Assembly (NCBI RefSeq): GCF_963677715.1 | Contig: NZ_OY782495.1 | Span: 248,001-312,000, forward strand | Reading direction: 5' to 3' | Length of the DNA: 64,000 nucleotides | From: an uncultured Bacteroides sp. | GTDB taxonomy: Bacteria > Bacteroidota > Bacteroidia > Bacteroidales > Bacteroidaceae | In this document: positions 45,981-57,827 of the stretch, piece by piece | Layout of the letters: each line of letters begins with the position of its first letter | Numbering within the stretch: the stretch's first letter is position 1 | Position numbers and translations under genes: made by a program | Notes under the pieces: model-generated | Database searches by the model: none | Seen by the model: only the letters and a program-made list of their open reading frames with translations | Told to the model about the DNA's origin: nothing

Positions 45981-47354
45981 TTACCAGGTATAATTTATGC
46001 CAAAGCTAAGAAATTCCTTAAACTGGAAAAAGCTGGAACCTTCAGAGGGCGTAGAGCCGTCGTCGAAACGGGCATGCAGAAAAAGTTGGGTGGAAAGATA
46101 TCGGTTTAAAACGAAATTAAATGTATTTTCCCATTCTGTCTCCACCTTTTTATAATTGGTAAAATAGTAAAGCCTGGAATTGAGCACCACTGAAGGTATG
46201 ATGGTCCAAGCCAGGGTGGTTTGCACTTTAGAACCAATATCATTTAGAATTTTCTTTCCTTCATCCAAACCAAAGTTTGTTTCATCTACTTTATTATTAC
46301 CTACATAACGCAAGTTATAAGCAGCAGGAGATAATAATACTGAAAGATTCATTTTTTTATTTTTCAGCTTATAATCCATACCTATACTGAAGATAAAATT
46401 AGCCGGAGCCATAAAAGACGAAACAAGGTCGTTGCTATTTGCTTTGTAATTGTGAGAAAACTGGGTATTAAACTCTCCAGAGATGGTATAGTACCACTTG
46501 GAAGAAGCTTGTTGAATTCCCAATTTACTGTATAGTCGAAACAAATCAGTATTTATTCGAATGGAACGCACGGTATCCGATGATACGGTATTAAAACCGA
46601 ATTTGGCCTCGAACAAATTCTCAAATTGAATTTTCTCATTATCGTTATAATTGGCATACAATTGTAAATTACCCAATATGGAATTTGTACTTTCCCCTCC
46701 CTTGTACCAATTCTCGGATATATAGTTTTGAGTCATTTGCATTGAACCACTCCCTCCTGTTTTCCACCAATTGGGCTTATGTATTATAACATGGGCCCTC
46801 CCAAAGTCATCCTTAACTCCTTCCGGTTTAAATAGTTTCATTAGCTTGGCTTCTGAAGACATTTTTACTTTTACATCTTCACGGAAAGCCCTGCGACTCA
46901 TAATTTGTCTTTCTGTTGAGGTTACAAATTCAGGGTGAGTAAGATATAAGTTTAATAATACTTTATTAACTAAACGGTTAGCCCGTTCTGTATGGCTAAA
47001 GAGATTTGTATCGTAAGCAAGTAAATTCTTTCCCATACCCACTATGGTATCCGGCATTTGGACTTGCCACTTCATCTCCGATATTTGTTTGATAGGAGAA
47101 TAGTAAAAAACAATTGGAACAAATAAGCGATAATAATCAGGATCTGACTGGATATATCGCATGGGAACAGTATCATTATTTAAAGAATCCAATTTTCCGA
47201 AATAATACTGATATAAAATGGAAGTAGTATCCTGTATTGCTGCATCAACGGTATTTTTAATCGTTTTGATTCTAGTTCTTTTAACCGTGTGTTGTGCTGC
47301 AGCTGGTGACAAAAGGACGACTAATGAGACTAAAAGTGTATAAATAATCTTCAT
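45981..47354 (-). CDS. DUF3078 family exported protein
   Basis: The 457-residue protein starts at ATG 47354 (MKIIYTLLVSLVVLLSPAAAQ), which gives a clean signal peptide; the upstream ATG at 47402 does not. The C-terminal half contains amphipathic beta strands and ends FGINYTW with a terminal aromatic residue, as in outer-membrane beta-barrels. DUF3078 motifs include WWKTGGSGSMQMTQNYISENWYKGG. The function of the family is unknown. It is monocistronic and divergent from pyrG. Confidence 0.85.
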   Translation of the reverse strand: MKIIYTLLVSLVVLLSPAAAQHTVKRTRIKTIKNTVDAAIQDTTSILYQYYFGKLDSLNNDTVPMRYIQSDPDYYRLFVPIVFYYSPIKQISEMKWQVQMPDTIVGMGKNLLAYDTNLFSHTERANRLVNKVLLNLYLTHPEFVTSTERQIMSRRAFREDVKVKMSSEAKLMKLFKPEGVKDDFGRAHVIIHKPNWWKTGGSGSMQMTQNYISENWYKGGESTNSILGNLQLYANYNDNEKIQFENLFEAKFGFNTVSSDTVRSIRINTDLFRLYSKLGIQQASSKWYYTISGEFNTQFSHNYKANSNDLVSSFMAPANFIFSIGMDYKLKNKKMNLSVLLSPAAYNLRYVGNNKVDETNFGLDEGKKILNDIGSKVQTTLAWTIIPSVVLNSRLYYFTNYKKVETEWENTFNFVLNRYLSTQLFLHARFDDGSTPSEGSSFFQFKEFLSFGINYTW

Positions 47355-47494
47355 GGATATCGAGTTTGCCCACAAAAATACATTAAAATCTTCAGAAAAC
47401 ATAAAATGAATTCGTTTTCTGTTGTCATACTTCTATTAAATAGTTTTTTTTAATAATTTGTTAGGTAAAAGTCTACGTTCTTGCTCTTTTTTTA

Positions 47495-47502
47495 TAATTT
47501 TG
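47495..47502 (+). promoter_or_regulatory. -7 box of pyrG-yidC
   Basis: TAATTTTG matches TAnnTTTG; the leader to the GTG start would be about 50 bases. The -33 region is not distinct. Confidence 0.45.
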
Positions 47503-47513
47503 CGGTCTTATAA

Positions 47514-49166
<1,653 letters not shown>

Positions 49167-49190
49167 TAATATTTTTATAATCAATTATTT

Positions 49191-51041
49191 ATGGACAAAA
49201 ACACCATAACAGGTCTAGTTTTAATAGGTATTTTACTAATCGGATTTAGTTATCTGAGTCGTCCCAGTACAGAAGAGCAAATTGCATCAAAGCATTATAA
49301 TGACTCCATTGCCACTTTACGACAACGTGAAGAAGATCTTAAGGCAAAAACGACTGCTGCATTGGCTAATGAACAAAAAGAAGAAGCAACGGCGCTTGAT
49401 TCAACTTCAACTTTTTTTAAGAGCAGCACAGGAGTAGAAGAATTTACTACGATTGAAAATGATTTGCTTAAAGTTACCATAACCAATAAAGGAGCGTATG
49501 CAAGTACAGCTCTTTTGAAAGAGTACAATGGGCAGGATAAGAAACCGTTGGTGCTTTTTAGTGATGACGATGCCGCGATGAACTTCTTTTTCTATAATAA
49601 GAAAGAAGCTATTCAAAGTAAAAATTACTATTTCGAAGCGGTCAATCGTACCGATAGTAGTGTTACAATGCGTTTAGCAGCCGATAGTACTAGCTATATT
49701 GATTTTATATATGCATTGCATCCGGGTAACTACATGATGGATTTTTCCATTAAGGCAAGTGGAATGGAGAATATACTCTCTTCGACTACCAAATATGTAG
49801 ACATGGAATGGTCGCAGCGTGCCCGCCAGTTGGAACGGGGATTCACCTATGAAAATAGGTTATCTAATCTGACGTACAAATTAACAGGCGATAATTCGGA
49901 TAATCTTTCAACCTCGAAAAGTGAAGAAAAAGCGATACCTCAGCGTCTTGATTGGGTGGCTTTCAAAAATCAATTCTTTTCTTCGGTTTTCATTGCTGAT
50001 AAATGCTTCAATAAGAGTACGCTCAAAACAAAGACAGAGTTGCAAGGTAGCGGGTATCTGAAAGATTATTCAGCGGAATTGAGTACACCTTTTGATCCGA
50101 AAGGAGTCACAGCAACAACCATGCATCTCTACTTCGGCCCCAATCACTATAAAACTTTGAAATCTTACGATAGAGGTCGCACAGAGAAGTGGGAACTTGA
50201 TAATCTGGTATACTTGGGATGGCCGGTTGTGCGTTCAATAAACAAATGGTTTACCATCAATATTTTCGATTGGCTTTCCAGTTGGGGATTGAGTATGGGT
50301 ATCGTACTTTTGCTAATGACTATTATTGTAAAGGTAGTTGTTTTTCCGGCTACTTGGAAAACGTACATATCATCGGCTAAGATGCGTGTGTTGAAGCCTC
50401 AGATAGACGTGATAAATAAGAAGTATCCGAAACAGGAGGATGCGATGAAAAAGCAACAGGAAGTGATGGCTCTTTATAGTCAATATGGAGTGAGCCCCAT
50501 GGGCGGATGTTTACCTATGTTGCTTCAATTCCCCATTTTGATGGCTTTGTTCATGTTTGTGCCGAGTGCTATTGAATTGCGTCAGCAAAGTTTCTTATGG
50601 GCAGATGACCTTTCAACATACGATGCAATAGTGACATTCCCATTTCATGTTCCATTTCTTGGAACTCACCTTAGCTTGTTCTGTTTGTTGATGACAGCCA
50701 CCAATATTCTGAATACGAAATTCACCATGTCTCAACAAGATACCGGACAGCAACAGATGGCTGCCATGAAATGGATGATGTATCTGATGCCGTTGATGTT
50801 CCTCTTTGTGTTAAATGATTATCCGGCCGGACTGAACTATTATTATTTCATCTCTACGCTGATTAGTGTAGTAACCATGATTGTTCTCCGCAGAGTAACT
50901 GACGAAGATAAATTATTGGCTCAGCTGGAAACAAAGAAAGCAAAACCAAAGAAAAAGAAAACAGGTTTTGCCGCTCGTTTAGAAACAATGCAAAAAAATC
51001 AGCAACGGGTTATAGAAGAACGTTCAAAACAAAAAAAATAA
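49191..51041 (+). CDS. yidC: Membrane protein insertase YidC
   Basis: The 616-residue protein has an N-terminal anchor ([17 protein letters not shown]), a large periplasmic domain (about 85-350), and the conserved insertase core starting [21 protein letters not shown], with [39 protein letters not shown]. The C-terminal tail is lysine-rich and can contact ribosomes. It inserts proteins into the inner membrane with or without SecYEG. It starts 24 bases after pyrG, so they share the upstream promoter. Confidence 0.97.
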   Translation: MDKNTITGLVLIGILLIGFSYLSRPSTEEQIASKHYNDSIATLRQREEDLKAKTTAALANEQKEEATALDSTSTFFKSSTGVEEFTTIENDLLKVTITNKGAYASTALLKEYNGQDKKPLVLFSDDDAAMNFFFYNKKEAIQSKNYYFEAVNRTDSSVTMRLAADSTSYIDFIYALHPGNYMMDFSIKASGMENILSSTTKYVDMEWSQRARQLERGFTYENRLSNLTYKLTGDNSDNLSTSKSEEKAIPQRLDWVAFKNQFFSSVFIADKCFNKSTLKTKTELQGSGYLKDYSAELSTPFDPKGVTATTMHLYFGPNHYKTLKSYDRGRTEKWELDNLVYLGWPVVRSINKWFTINIFDWLSSWGLSMGIVLLLMTIIVKVVVFPATWKTYISSAKMRVLKPQIDVINKKYPKQEDAMKKQQEVMALYSQYGVSPMGGCLPMLLQFPILMALFMFVPSAIELRQQSFLWADDLSTYDAIVTFPFHVPFLGTHLSLFCLLMTATNILNTKFTMSQQDTGQQQMAAMKWMMYLMPLMFLFVLNDYPAGLNYYYFISTLISVVTMIVLRRVTDEDKLLAQLETKKAKPKKKKTGFAARLETMQKNQQRVIEERSKQKK

Positions 51042-51105
51042 GCATAATCTACTGCAATTAAGCATTTTGTGTTAGGAAAGTGCTTGCTGCTAATAGAATA
51101 AATTA

Positions 51106-51153
51106 AAAAGAACTCCGTTTGATGAAGTACCATTCATTGAACGGAGTTCTTTT
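51106..51153 (+). terminator. Terminator of pyrG-yidC
   Basis: AAAAGAACTCCGTT pairs with AACGGAGTTCTTTT; T-rich sequence follows. Confidence 0.8.
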
Positions 51154-51171
51154 ATTCCTGCAAAATAATTG

Positions 51172-51179
51172 TATCTTTG
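51172..51179 (+). promoter_or_regulatory. -7 box of the S9 peptidase gene
   Basis: A perfect TATCTTTG with a predicted leader of about 35 bases. Confidence 0.55.
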
Positions 51180-51220
51180 CTTCACTGCAAAAGAATAATT
51201 AAACGATAAATAAATTAAGT

Positions 51221-53305
51221 ATGAAATCTGTAAACGTAATGATGATGTCGGCAGCAATCATGTTAGCTTCGGGGGCAACTCATGCAACCGGGCAAACAAA
51301 ACAAACGCTTATTGGGAAGTCGGATATCAAGATTGAAGGAAATCGAATGACGCCCGAAGCTCTCTGGGCTATGGGACGCATAGGAGAAGTTTCTGTTTCT
51401 CCGAATGGTGAAAAACTGGTCTATACTGTGGCTTATTACAATGTACCGGAAAACAAAAGCAATCGCGAAGTTTTTGTGATGAATGTAGATGGAAGTGACA
51501 ATAAACAAATAACCTCCACTCCTATTTCAGAGAACGAAGCAGTATGGATTAAAGGGGGCAACAAGATTGCTTTTCTAAGTAGTGAAAGTGGCAGCAGCCA
51601 GCTATGGGAAATGGATGCGGATGGCAGCAACCGTAAGCAGTTATCTTCATATAACGGAGATATTGAGGGATTCTCTTTTTCTCCGGACGGAAATAAAGTG
51701 CTTTTCATTGCACAGGTAAAAACGATTAAAAGTACGGCAGATAAATATGCTGATCTGCCTAAAGCCAGCGGAATTATAGTAACCGACCTGATGTATAAGC
51801 ATTGGGATGAATGGGTAACAACAGCTCCTCATCCGTTTGTGGCTAATTTTGACGGTACTTCTTTATCGGGCATAACTGATATACTCGAAGGCGAACCGTA
51901 TGAAAGCCCCATGAAACCATTTGGAGGTATGGAACAATTGGCATGGAACACCACTTCTGATAAAATAGCCTATACCTGCCGTAAGAAGACAGGCAAAGCG
52001 TATGCTTTATCTACAAACTCTGATATTTATGTATACGATTTAAAAAACAAGCAGACAATAAACCTGACCGATGGGATGATGGGTTACGATACGAATCCGC
52101 AATATTCGCCCGACGGGAAAAGTATTGCCTGGCTGAGTATGGAACACGATGGTTATGAATCGGATCAAAATCGTCTTTTTGTAATGAACCTGGAGACAGG
52201 AGAAAAGCACTTTGTAAGCAAAGCTTTTGAATCTAATGTAGATGCTTTTTGTTGGAGTAACAATGCCAAAAGTATCTATTTTACAGGAGTATGGCATGCA
52301 GAGACTCAAATTTATGCTCTTAATTTAAGTGATAATACTATTCAAACCTTAACTCAAGGAGTGCACGATTATGCTTCTGTAGCCTTATGCGGAAAGAAAC
52401 TTATAGCTAAACGCCATTCCATGAGTATGGGTGATGAAATTTATTCGGTCGACAAAAACGGACAGGCTACCCAACTTACTTTTGAAAATAAGCATATCTA
52501 TGACCAAATGGAAATGGGAAAGGTAGAGAAACGTTGGATAAAGACTACAGACGGCAAACAAATGCTCACATGGATTATTTATCCGCCCAAGTTTGATCCG
52601 AATAAGAAATACCCCACCTTGCTTTATTGTGAAGGAGGCCCGCAAAGTCCGGTAAGTCAGTTTTGGTCGTATCGATGGAACTTTCAGATGATGGCTGCTC
52701 ACGACTATATCATTGTAGCTCCTAATCGTCGTGGCCTTCCGGGATTTGGCAATAAATGGAATCAAGAGATTAGCGGGGATTACAGCGGACAGTGCATGAA
52801 AGATTATCTGACCGCTATCGATGAAATGGCAAAAGAACCTTTCGTTGATAGAGACCATTTAGGCTGTGTAGGAGCTAGTTTTGGAGGATATTCCGTATAT
52901 TGGCTTGCAGGGCATCATCAAAAACGTTTCAAAGCTTTCATTGCTCATGACGGTATTTTCAATATGGAAATGCAATATCTGGAAACGGAGGAAATGTGGT
53001 TTGCTAACTGGGATATGGGCGGCGCTTACTGGGAAAAAAACAATGCAACAGTTCAGCGCACATTTGCTAATTCTCCACATAATTTTGTGGATAAATGGGA
53101 CACCCCTATTCTTTGCATACATGGAGAGAAAGATTATCGCATCTTAGCTTCACAAGGTATGTCTGCCTTTAACGCTGCAGTACTTCGGGGCATACCGGCT
53201 GAATTATTGATCTATCCTGATGAAAATCATTGGGTACTAAAACCACAAAACGGCATATTGTGGCAACGTACCTTTTTTGAATGGTTAGATAAATGGTTGA
53301 AATAA
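51221..53305 (+). CDS. S9-family prolyl oligopeptidase (exported)
   Basis: The 694-residue protein has a signal peptide (VMMMSAAIMLASGATHATG), a WD40/TolB-like beta-propeller (about 50-420, with repeated VSVSPNGEKLVYT, FSFSPDGNKVLFI and PQYSPDGKSIAWL blades) and a C-terminal alpha/beta hydrolase. The nucleophile serine is in GASFGGYSVYW, the aspartate in GEKDYRI and the histidine in DENHWV. It resembles dipeptidyl-peptidase 5 type enzymes of Bacteroidetes, which remove dipeptides in the periplasm. It is monocistronic. Confidence 0.9.
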   Translation: MKSVNVMMMSAAIMLASGATHATGQTKQTLIGKSDIKIEGNRMTPEALWAMGRIGEVSVSPNGEKLVYTVAYYNVPENKSNREVFVMNVDGSDNKQITSTPISENEAVWIKGGNKIAFLSSESGSSQLWEMDADGSNRKQLSSYNGDIEGFSFSPDGNKVLFIAQVKTIKSTADKYADLPKASGIIVTDLMYKHWDEWVTTAPHPFVANFDGTSLSGITDILEGEPYESPMKPFGGMEQLAWNTTSDKIAYTCRKKTGKAYALSTNSDIYVYDLKNKQTINLTDGMMGYDTNPQYSPDGKSIAWLSMEHDGYESDQNRLFVMNLETGEKHFVSKAFESNVDAFCWSNNAKSIYFTGVWHAETQIYALNLSDNTIQTLTQGVHDYASVALCGKKLIAKRHSMSMGDEIYSVDKNGQATQLTFENKHIYDQMEMGKVEKRWIKTTDGKQMLTWIIYPPKFDPNKKYPTLLYCEGGPQSPVSQFWSYRWNFQMMAAHDYIIVAPNRRGLPGFGNKWNQEISGDYSGQCMKDYLTAIDEMAKEPFVDRDHLGCVGASFGGYSVYWLAGHHQKRFKAFIAHDGIFNMEMQYLETEEMWFANWDMGGAYWEKNNATVQRTFANSPHNFVDKWDTPILCIHGEKDYRILASQGMSAFNAAVLRGIPAELLIYPDENHWVLKPQNGILWQRTFFEWLDKWLK

Positions 53306-53306
53306 T

Positions 53307-53342
53307 AAAAATGCGCCCCATTGTAGTTTGGGGCGCATTTTT
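53307..53342. terminator. Bidirectional terminator
   Basis: AAAAATGCGCCCCA pairs exactly with TGGGGCGCATTTTT around TTGTAGTT, between convergent genes. Confidence 0.92.
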
Positions 53343-53371
53343 ATTACCAACTGCTCTAATCGAAGGAAGAT

Positions 53372-54484
53372 CTACCAACAACTAGTATAATACCATGAGT
53401 TATTCAAAAAAGGTATTTGCCAATGCATCTGCGAAAAGCAAAGCACAAAAGCAAGTAATCCTGCAATCCATAAAATAAGCAATGTGATTTTTAATCCCGA
53501 AGCCATGGGCTGCCAATTAAATATAAGGCGGAGTACGGCATAAAGCATACTAGCCAGAGGAATGCCCACCAAAATAACTCCTCCAATGCTTGCTACTATC
53601 ATGGCCAGTGGAGATACGGAAACCATTGCCCAATTAACAGCCGGAAGCATGTGATAAAAAAGGGCACCCCCACCTATAGCAATGGAAATTGCTCCAATTA
53701 CTAATGCAACAAAAACTACGGCGAGAATAAACAGTACGGGACTGAATACTAAAATCAAGATAGCAAGGCATGCTTTAAGAACAAAACCTACTATAGTAAC
53801 CAATGCATCTCCTAATTTTTCTATAAATGTACGGGGCTTTTCAGAACGCATGTAGTTATTTACTCCGTTAGCTACTTTTTCGAACCCATCAGTAACAGTC
53901 TTACCTATATTTTCAACAGTCACTTCTTCTCCGCGCATATGTAACCTGTCTGCGGCCGTTCGTGCTTCAGGAATAACAATCCAGCAGACAATATACACGG
54001 GAATCAATGTTGTTCCAACGCCGCATATCAGCAAAACGAGTAATATTAAACGAAGCGTAGTGGCACTCCATCCCAGAGAAGCTGCTATACCACCGATGAC
54101 GCCTCCCAATATTTTATCATCAGGATTACGAAACAAACGTCGGTGTGTGCCACTACTCTCTTTGTTTGCCGAATCCGCTCCGGCGTTTGAAGATGATCCT
54201 GTTGTTTTTTCCTCGGTTTCTTCCTCTAAAAGTTCTTCGGGTTTACCCACACGAGCAATAACTTCCTCTATATCGGTAATGGTTATCACCTGAGCTCCGG
54301 CCTGTACTTTCTCTGTTAATAACTCGGAAATGCGATTTTCAATATCGTCAACAATCTCCTCGGCACCTTTTTGTTTACGAAAATGGAGTTTAAGATTACA
54401 CAAATAATCATCCAGCAAACGATAGGCGTCTTCGTCTATATGAAAAACAGTTCCGCCCAAATTAACAGTCAATGTTTTTTTCAT
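53372..54484 (-). CDS. PspC-domain membrane protein
   Basis: The 370-residue protein has an N-terminal region that begins MKKTLTVNLGGTVFHIDEDAYRL and continues with ISELLTEKVQ and a VITITDIEEVIARVGKPEEL segment, a PspC domain (about 113-175, RRLFRNPDDKILGGVIGGIAASLGW), and several further membrane helices. PspC proteins sense envelope stress or regulate the phage-shock response. It follows the padR gene by 21 bases and is probably controlled by it. Confidence 0.85.
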   Translation of the reverse strand: MKKTLTVNLGGTVFHIDEDAYRLLDDYLCNLKLHFRKQKGAEEIVDDIENRISELLTEKVQAGAQVITITDIEEVIARVGKPEELLEEETEEKTTGSSSNAGADSANKESSGTHRRLFRNPDDKILGGVIGGIAASLGWSATTLRLILLVLLICGVGTTLIPVYIVCWIVIPEARTAADRLHMRGEEVTVENIGKTVTDGFEKVANGVNNYMRSEKPRTFIEKLGDALVTIVGFVLKACLAILILVFSPVLFILAVVFVALVIGAISIAIGGGALFYHMLPAVNWAMVSVSPLAMIVASIGGVILVGIPLASMLYAVLRLIFNWQPMASGLKITLLILWIAGLLAFVLCFSQMHWQIPFLNNSWYYTSCW

Positions 54485-54505
54485 TTTATCTTTTAGTTTA
54501 TCAGA

Positions 54506-54832
54506 TTAAATACCTGCTATGTGATTTACCGTTTCATTCAGATCTTTCCACGATGTTTCAAGTTCACCTAGAAAAAGTTCTCCTTTTTCCGTGATTCGAT
54601 AGTATTTTCGTGGAGGACCCTGAGTTGACTCTATCCATTCATAGCTTAATAATTCATCGTTTTTCAAACGTGTGAGCAACGGATACAGCGTTCCTTCTAC
54701 TATAATAAGCTTAGCTTCCTTTAATTTCTGGATAATATCAGAAGCATAAGCCTGTTCCTTATGCAATAGCAGCATGATGCAATATTCGAGCATACCCTTG
54801 CGCATCTGCGATCTTATATTATCTACATTCAT
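54506..54832 (-). CDS. PadR-family transcriptional regulator
   Basis: The 108-residue winged-helix protein starts at ATG 54832 (MNVDNIRSQMRKGMLEY); an earlier in-frame ATG at 54889 gives an unlikely basic extension. PadR signatures are MLEYCIMLLLHKEQAYASDI, EGTLYPLLTRLKNDELLSYEW and GPPRKYYRITEKG. The padR-pspC pair is common in Bacteroidetes and the regulator probably represses its own operon. Confidence 0.92.
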   Translation of the reverse strand: MNVDNIRSQMRKGMLEYCIMLLLHKEQAYASDIIQKLKEAKLIIVEGTLYPLLTRLKNDELLSYEWIESTQGPPRKYYRITEKGELFLGELETSWKDLNETVNHIAGI

Positions 54833-55006
54833 TGCTTTATATTTTTTACAATGCAAATATATGTATTTCTTTAGTACCTTGTTATACAAAGTACTGTATT
54901 TTTGCTATCTTTAACTATTTAGCCCTTTATAACCGCATTTCCAATTTATATCGGCATTACCAAAAGAATAAATTCTTATATTCGCATGTTTTTAATACAA
55001 AGAGCT

Positions 55007-55501
55007 ATGTTTACTATACAAAGGGCTTCTATGGATGATTGTCTGCTAATCAATAGATTAGCAACGATAGTATTCCCGGAAACTTATAAAGACATTCTTT
55101 CGACAAATCAAATTGATTATATGCTTGAGTGGATGTATTCACCAACAAGTCTGTGCCAACAAATGAATGACGGGCATGCCTATTTTATTGCTTATAAAGA
55201 GTACGAAGCATGTGGGTATATGTCTATCGAACAAGAAGACGAACATTTATTCCATCTGCAAAAAATATATGTATTGCCTTATTTTCAGGGATGCCATGTA
55301 GGAGGTTTTTTGTTTGATGAAGCCATGAAATACATCCGAAAAGTTCATCCTCTGCCCTGCCGCATGGAGCTTAATGTAAACAGACAGAACAAAGCTTTGC
55401 AATTTTATGAACACATGGGCATGAAGAAAGTACGTGAAGGAGATTTCGCAATAGGAAATGGATACTACATGAATGATTATGTCATGGGTATGGAGCTCTA
55501 A
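55007..55501 (+). CDS. GNAT-family N-acetyltransferase
   Basis: I start this 164-residue protein at ATG 55007 (MFTIQRASMDDCLLINRLA); the ATG at 54986 adds seven residues that partly repeat the next ones (MFLIQRA/MFTIQRA). The acetyl-CoA loop is LQKIYVLPYFQGCHVGGFLF and the C-terminal strand is MELNVNRQNKALQFYEHMGM. The acceptor is unknown; the layout resembles protein or small-amine acetyltransferases. It is divergent from padR. Confidence 0.88.
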   Translation: MFTIQRASMDDCLLINRLATIVFPETYKDILSTNQIDYMLEWMYSPTSLCQQMNDGHAYFIAYKEYEACGYMSIEQEDEHLFHLQKIYVLPYFQGCHVGGFLFDEAMKYIRKVHPLPCRMELNVNRQNKALQFYEHMGMKKVREGDFAIGNGYYMNDYVMGMEL

Positions 55502-55522
55502 CCTATTAATTTTCATCTTTTA

Positions 55523-55554
55523 TTCGGCTGATTCGTTAATATGTTCTATATTTG
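55523..55554 (+). promoter_or_regulatory. Promoter of the DUF3298-rsmG-MBL-gcvP group
   Basis: TTCG, a 20-base spacer and TATATTTG (TAnnTTTG). The leader would be about 45 bases. Confidence 0.55.
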
Positions 55555-55604
55555 TCGGTAGGCAACAGTGAGAGAAGATCGATAGAAATGTAGGACTAAT
55601 AGAA

Positions 55605-56477
55605 ATGGGTATGATAAAAAAACAATATGTAATCGGACTGGCTATTTTACTTTCAGTGAGTGGCGTTTTAAGTTCTTGCGGAAACAAGGTGAGTAAAAAC
55701 ACCGGTGATTTGGTTTTTGATAGTATTCAGGTAAATAAAACAACCCACCTCTTCGGAGATACGGCTAAACCGGCTTGTAATTTAATCATAAACTATATTT
55801 ATCCCATCAAATCATCGGATAAGAGATTGAAAGATAGTTTAAATTCTTACTTTACCTCGGCTTGTTTTAACGTAAAAGACCCGGAAATGTCGGCCAAAGA
55901 AGTTGTTAAGCAATTTACCGACAATTATACTAATCAATATCGCCATGATCTGGAACCCATGTATACCGAGGACCAGAAACAGAAGAAAAATGAAGATGAA
56001 GAGACTTCTGTCAATTCCTGGTATTCTTATTATAAAGGCGTTCAGGGGCATGTGCAGTTTTACAAAGGAAATTTATTAATTTATCGGGTTAATTATAATG
56101 AATATACGGGCGGTGCGCACGGAATGTATACTACTACTTTTCTGAATATAAATCTGGCGACTCTGCGTCCCATACATCTGGATGATATTTTCACGGGGGA
56201 TTATTCGGAACTGCTGACTGATCTGCTCTGGAATCAGTTGATGGCTGATAACAAAGTGACTACGCGCAAGGAATTGGAGGATTTGGCTTATGGATCAACA
56301 GGCGATCTTGTGCCGACAGATAATTTTTATCTGACTAAAGAAGGTATTGTCTTTTACTTTAATGTGTACGAGTTTACTCCATACGTCATGGGACCTGTTC
56401 AAATTAAACTCCCGTATGAAATTATGCAACACATCATGGTTAATGATAACAGCATCATTAACGAACTAAGAAATTAA
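55605..56477 (+). CDS. DUF3298/DUF4163-type lipoprotein
   Basis: The 290-residue protein has a lipoprotein signal (LLSVSGVLSSCG, lipobox cysteine about residue 25). The mature part has the DUF4163 start and the DUF3298 region: EYTGGAHGMYTTTFLNINL, LDDIFTGDYSELLTDLL and FTPYVMGPVQIKLPY. RsiV-like proteins with these domains sense or bind lysozyme in Firmicutes, but the function here is unknown. Met 3 (55611) is the alternative start. Confidence 0.85.
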   Translation: MGMIKKQYVIGLAILLSVSGVLSSCGNKVSKNTGDLVFDSIQVNKTTHLFGDTAKPACNLIINYIYPIKSSDKRLKDSLNSYFTSACFNVKDPEMSAKEVVKQFTDNYTNQYRHDLEPMYTEDQKQKKNEDEETSVNSWYSYYKGVQGHVQFYKGNLLIYRVNYNEYTGGAHGMYTTTFLNINLATLRPIHLDDIFTGDYSELLTDLLWNQLMADNKVTTRKELEDLAYGSTGDLVPTDNFYLTKEGIVFYFNVYEFTPYVMGPVQIKLPYEIMQHIMVNDNSIINELRN

Positions 56478-56513
56478 AAACCGACCGTGATCAACTAAGA
56501 ACCCCATCATTTA

Positions 56514-57134
56514 ATGGATATTATACTAAAATACTTTCCAAACCTAACGGAAGAACAAGGCAAACAGTTTGCGGCATTGTACGATTTATACGCAGACTGG
56601 AATGCTAAGATTAACGTAATTTCCCGCAAAGACATTGAAAATCTCTATGAACACCATGTGTTACATTCACTCGGAATAGCTCGTGTCATAAAATTCAGTG
56701 CGGGAACTTCTGTAATGGACTTGGGAACCGGAGGAGGTTTTCCGGGTATTCCTCTTGCAATCCTTTTTCCCGAGGTGAAATTTCACCTGATAGACAGTAT
56801 CGGCAAAAAAGTACGTGTTGCTACAGAAGTGGCTACTGCCATTGGACTGAAAAATGTAACCTTTCGGCATGCAAGGGCCGAGGAAGAGAAAGAGACATTC
56901 GATTTTGTGGTAAGCCGTGCCGTAATGCCTCTAGCGGAATTACTGAAAATCACAAGAAAATGTATATCAGTAAAGCAACAAAATGCTTTACCGAACGGAC
57001 TGATTTGCCTGAAAGGTGGCGAATTGGAACATGAATCAAAGTTGTTTAAGCATAAAACCGTTATGCACAATTTAAGCGAAGACTTCGAAGAGGAGTTCTT
57101 TCAAACAAAAAAAGTAGTCTACGTGGCGGTATAA
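56514..57134 (+). CDS. rsmG: 16S rRNA (guanine527-N7)-methyltransferase
   Basis: RsmG (GidB) makes m7G527 in 16S rRNA. The 206-residue protein has the SAM motif VMDLGTGGGFPGIPLAI, then FHLIDSIGKKVRVATEVA and VVSRAVMPLAELL. Length is normal. It lies 36 bases after the lipoprotein gene and 28 before the MBL-fold gene, with no terminator between. Confidence 0.95.
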   Translation: MDIILKYFPNLTEEQGKQFAALYDLYADWNAKINVISRKDIENLYEHHVLHSLGIARVIKFSAGTSVMDLGTGGGFPGIPLAILFPEVKFHLIDSIGKKVRVATEVATAIGLKNVTFRHARAEEEKETFDFVVSRAVMPLAELLKITRKCISVKQQNALPNGLICLKGGELEHESKLFKHKTVMHNLSEDFEEEFFQTKKVVYVAV

Positions 57135-57162
57135 AACCGACACCACAATACAGCTAGATCGT

Positions 57163-57801
57163 ATGAAAATAAAGAGATTTGAATTCAATATGTTTCCCGT
57201 AAACTGTTATGTAATATGGGACGACACAAAAGAAGCAACAGTTATTGACGCGGGATGCTTCTATGAGGAAGAAAAACAGGCTTTAAAGAACTTCCTCCTG
57301 ACCAATGAATTAGACGTAAAGCATTTGCTGAATACCCATCTTCATCTGGATCATATTTTCGGTAATCCGTTCATGCTTAAGGAATTTGGACTGCAGGCGG
57401 AGGCTTGCCAGATAGATGAGTTTTGGTTGGAAAATGCACCGAAACAATCGAGGATGTTCGGCTTTGAACTTAAAGAAGCGCCTGTACCGCTAGGCAAATA
57501 CTTGCACGATGGCGATAAAGTAGCTTTTGGTAACATCACACTGGAGTGTATACACGTACCGGGACACTCCCCGGGCAGCTTGGTATTCTATTGCAAAGCA
57601 GAAAACTGTATGTTCTCCGGAGACGTGCTCTTTCAAGGTAGTATAGGGCGCGCAGATCTTGCAGGAGGCAATTTTGACGAACTTAAAGAACACATTTGCA
57701 GTAGACTGTTTGTGCTACCCAACGAAACAATTGTATATCCCGGACACGGAGCGCCGACGACCATTGGCATCGAAAAAGCAGAGAACCCTTTCTTTAGATA
57801 A
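57163..57801 (+). CDS. Metallo-beta-lactamase-fold hydrolase
   Basis: The 212-residue protein has the zinc motif THLHLDHIFG (HxHxDH), a further metal histidine in HVPGHSPGS, the bridging aspartate in FSGDVLF, and the final histidine in YPGHGAPT. It is related to glyoxalase II-like and persulfide-dioxygenase-like enzymes but lacks their C-terminal substrate domains. The substrate is unknown. It lies between rsmG and gcvP. Confidence 0.9.
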   Translation: MKIKRFEFNMFPVNCYVIWDDTKEATVIDAGCFYEEEKQALKNFLLTNELDVKHLLNTHLHLDHIFGNPFMLKEFGLQAEACQIDEFWLENAPKQSRMFGFELKEAPVPLGKYLHDGDKVAFGNITLECIHVPGHSPGSLVFYCKAENCMFSGDVLFQGSIGRADLAGGNFDELKEHICSRLFVLPNETIVYPGHGAPTTIGIEKAENPFFR

Positions 57802-57827
57802 TACTTAAAACAAAATACTACAAAGAC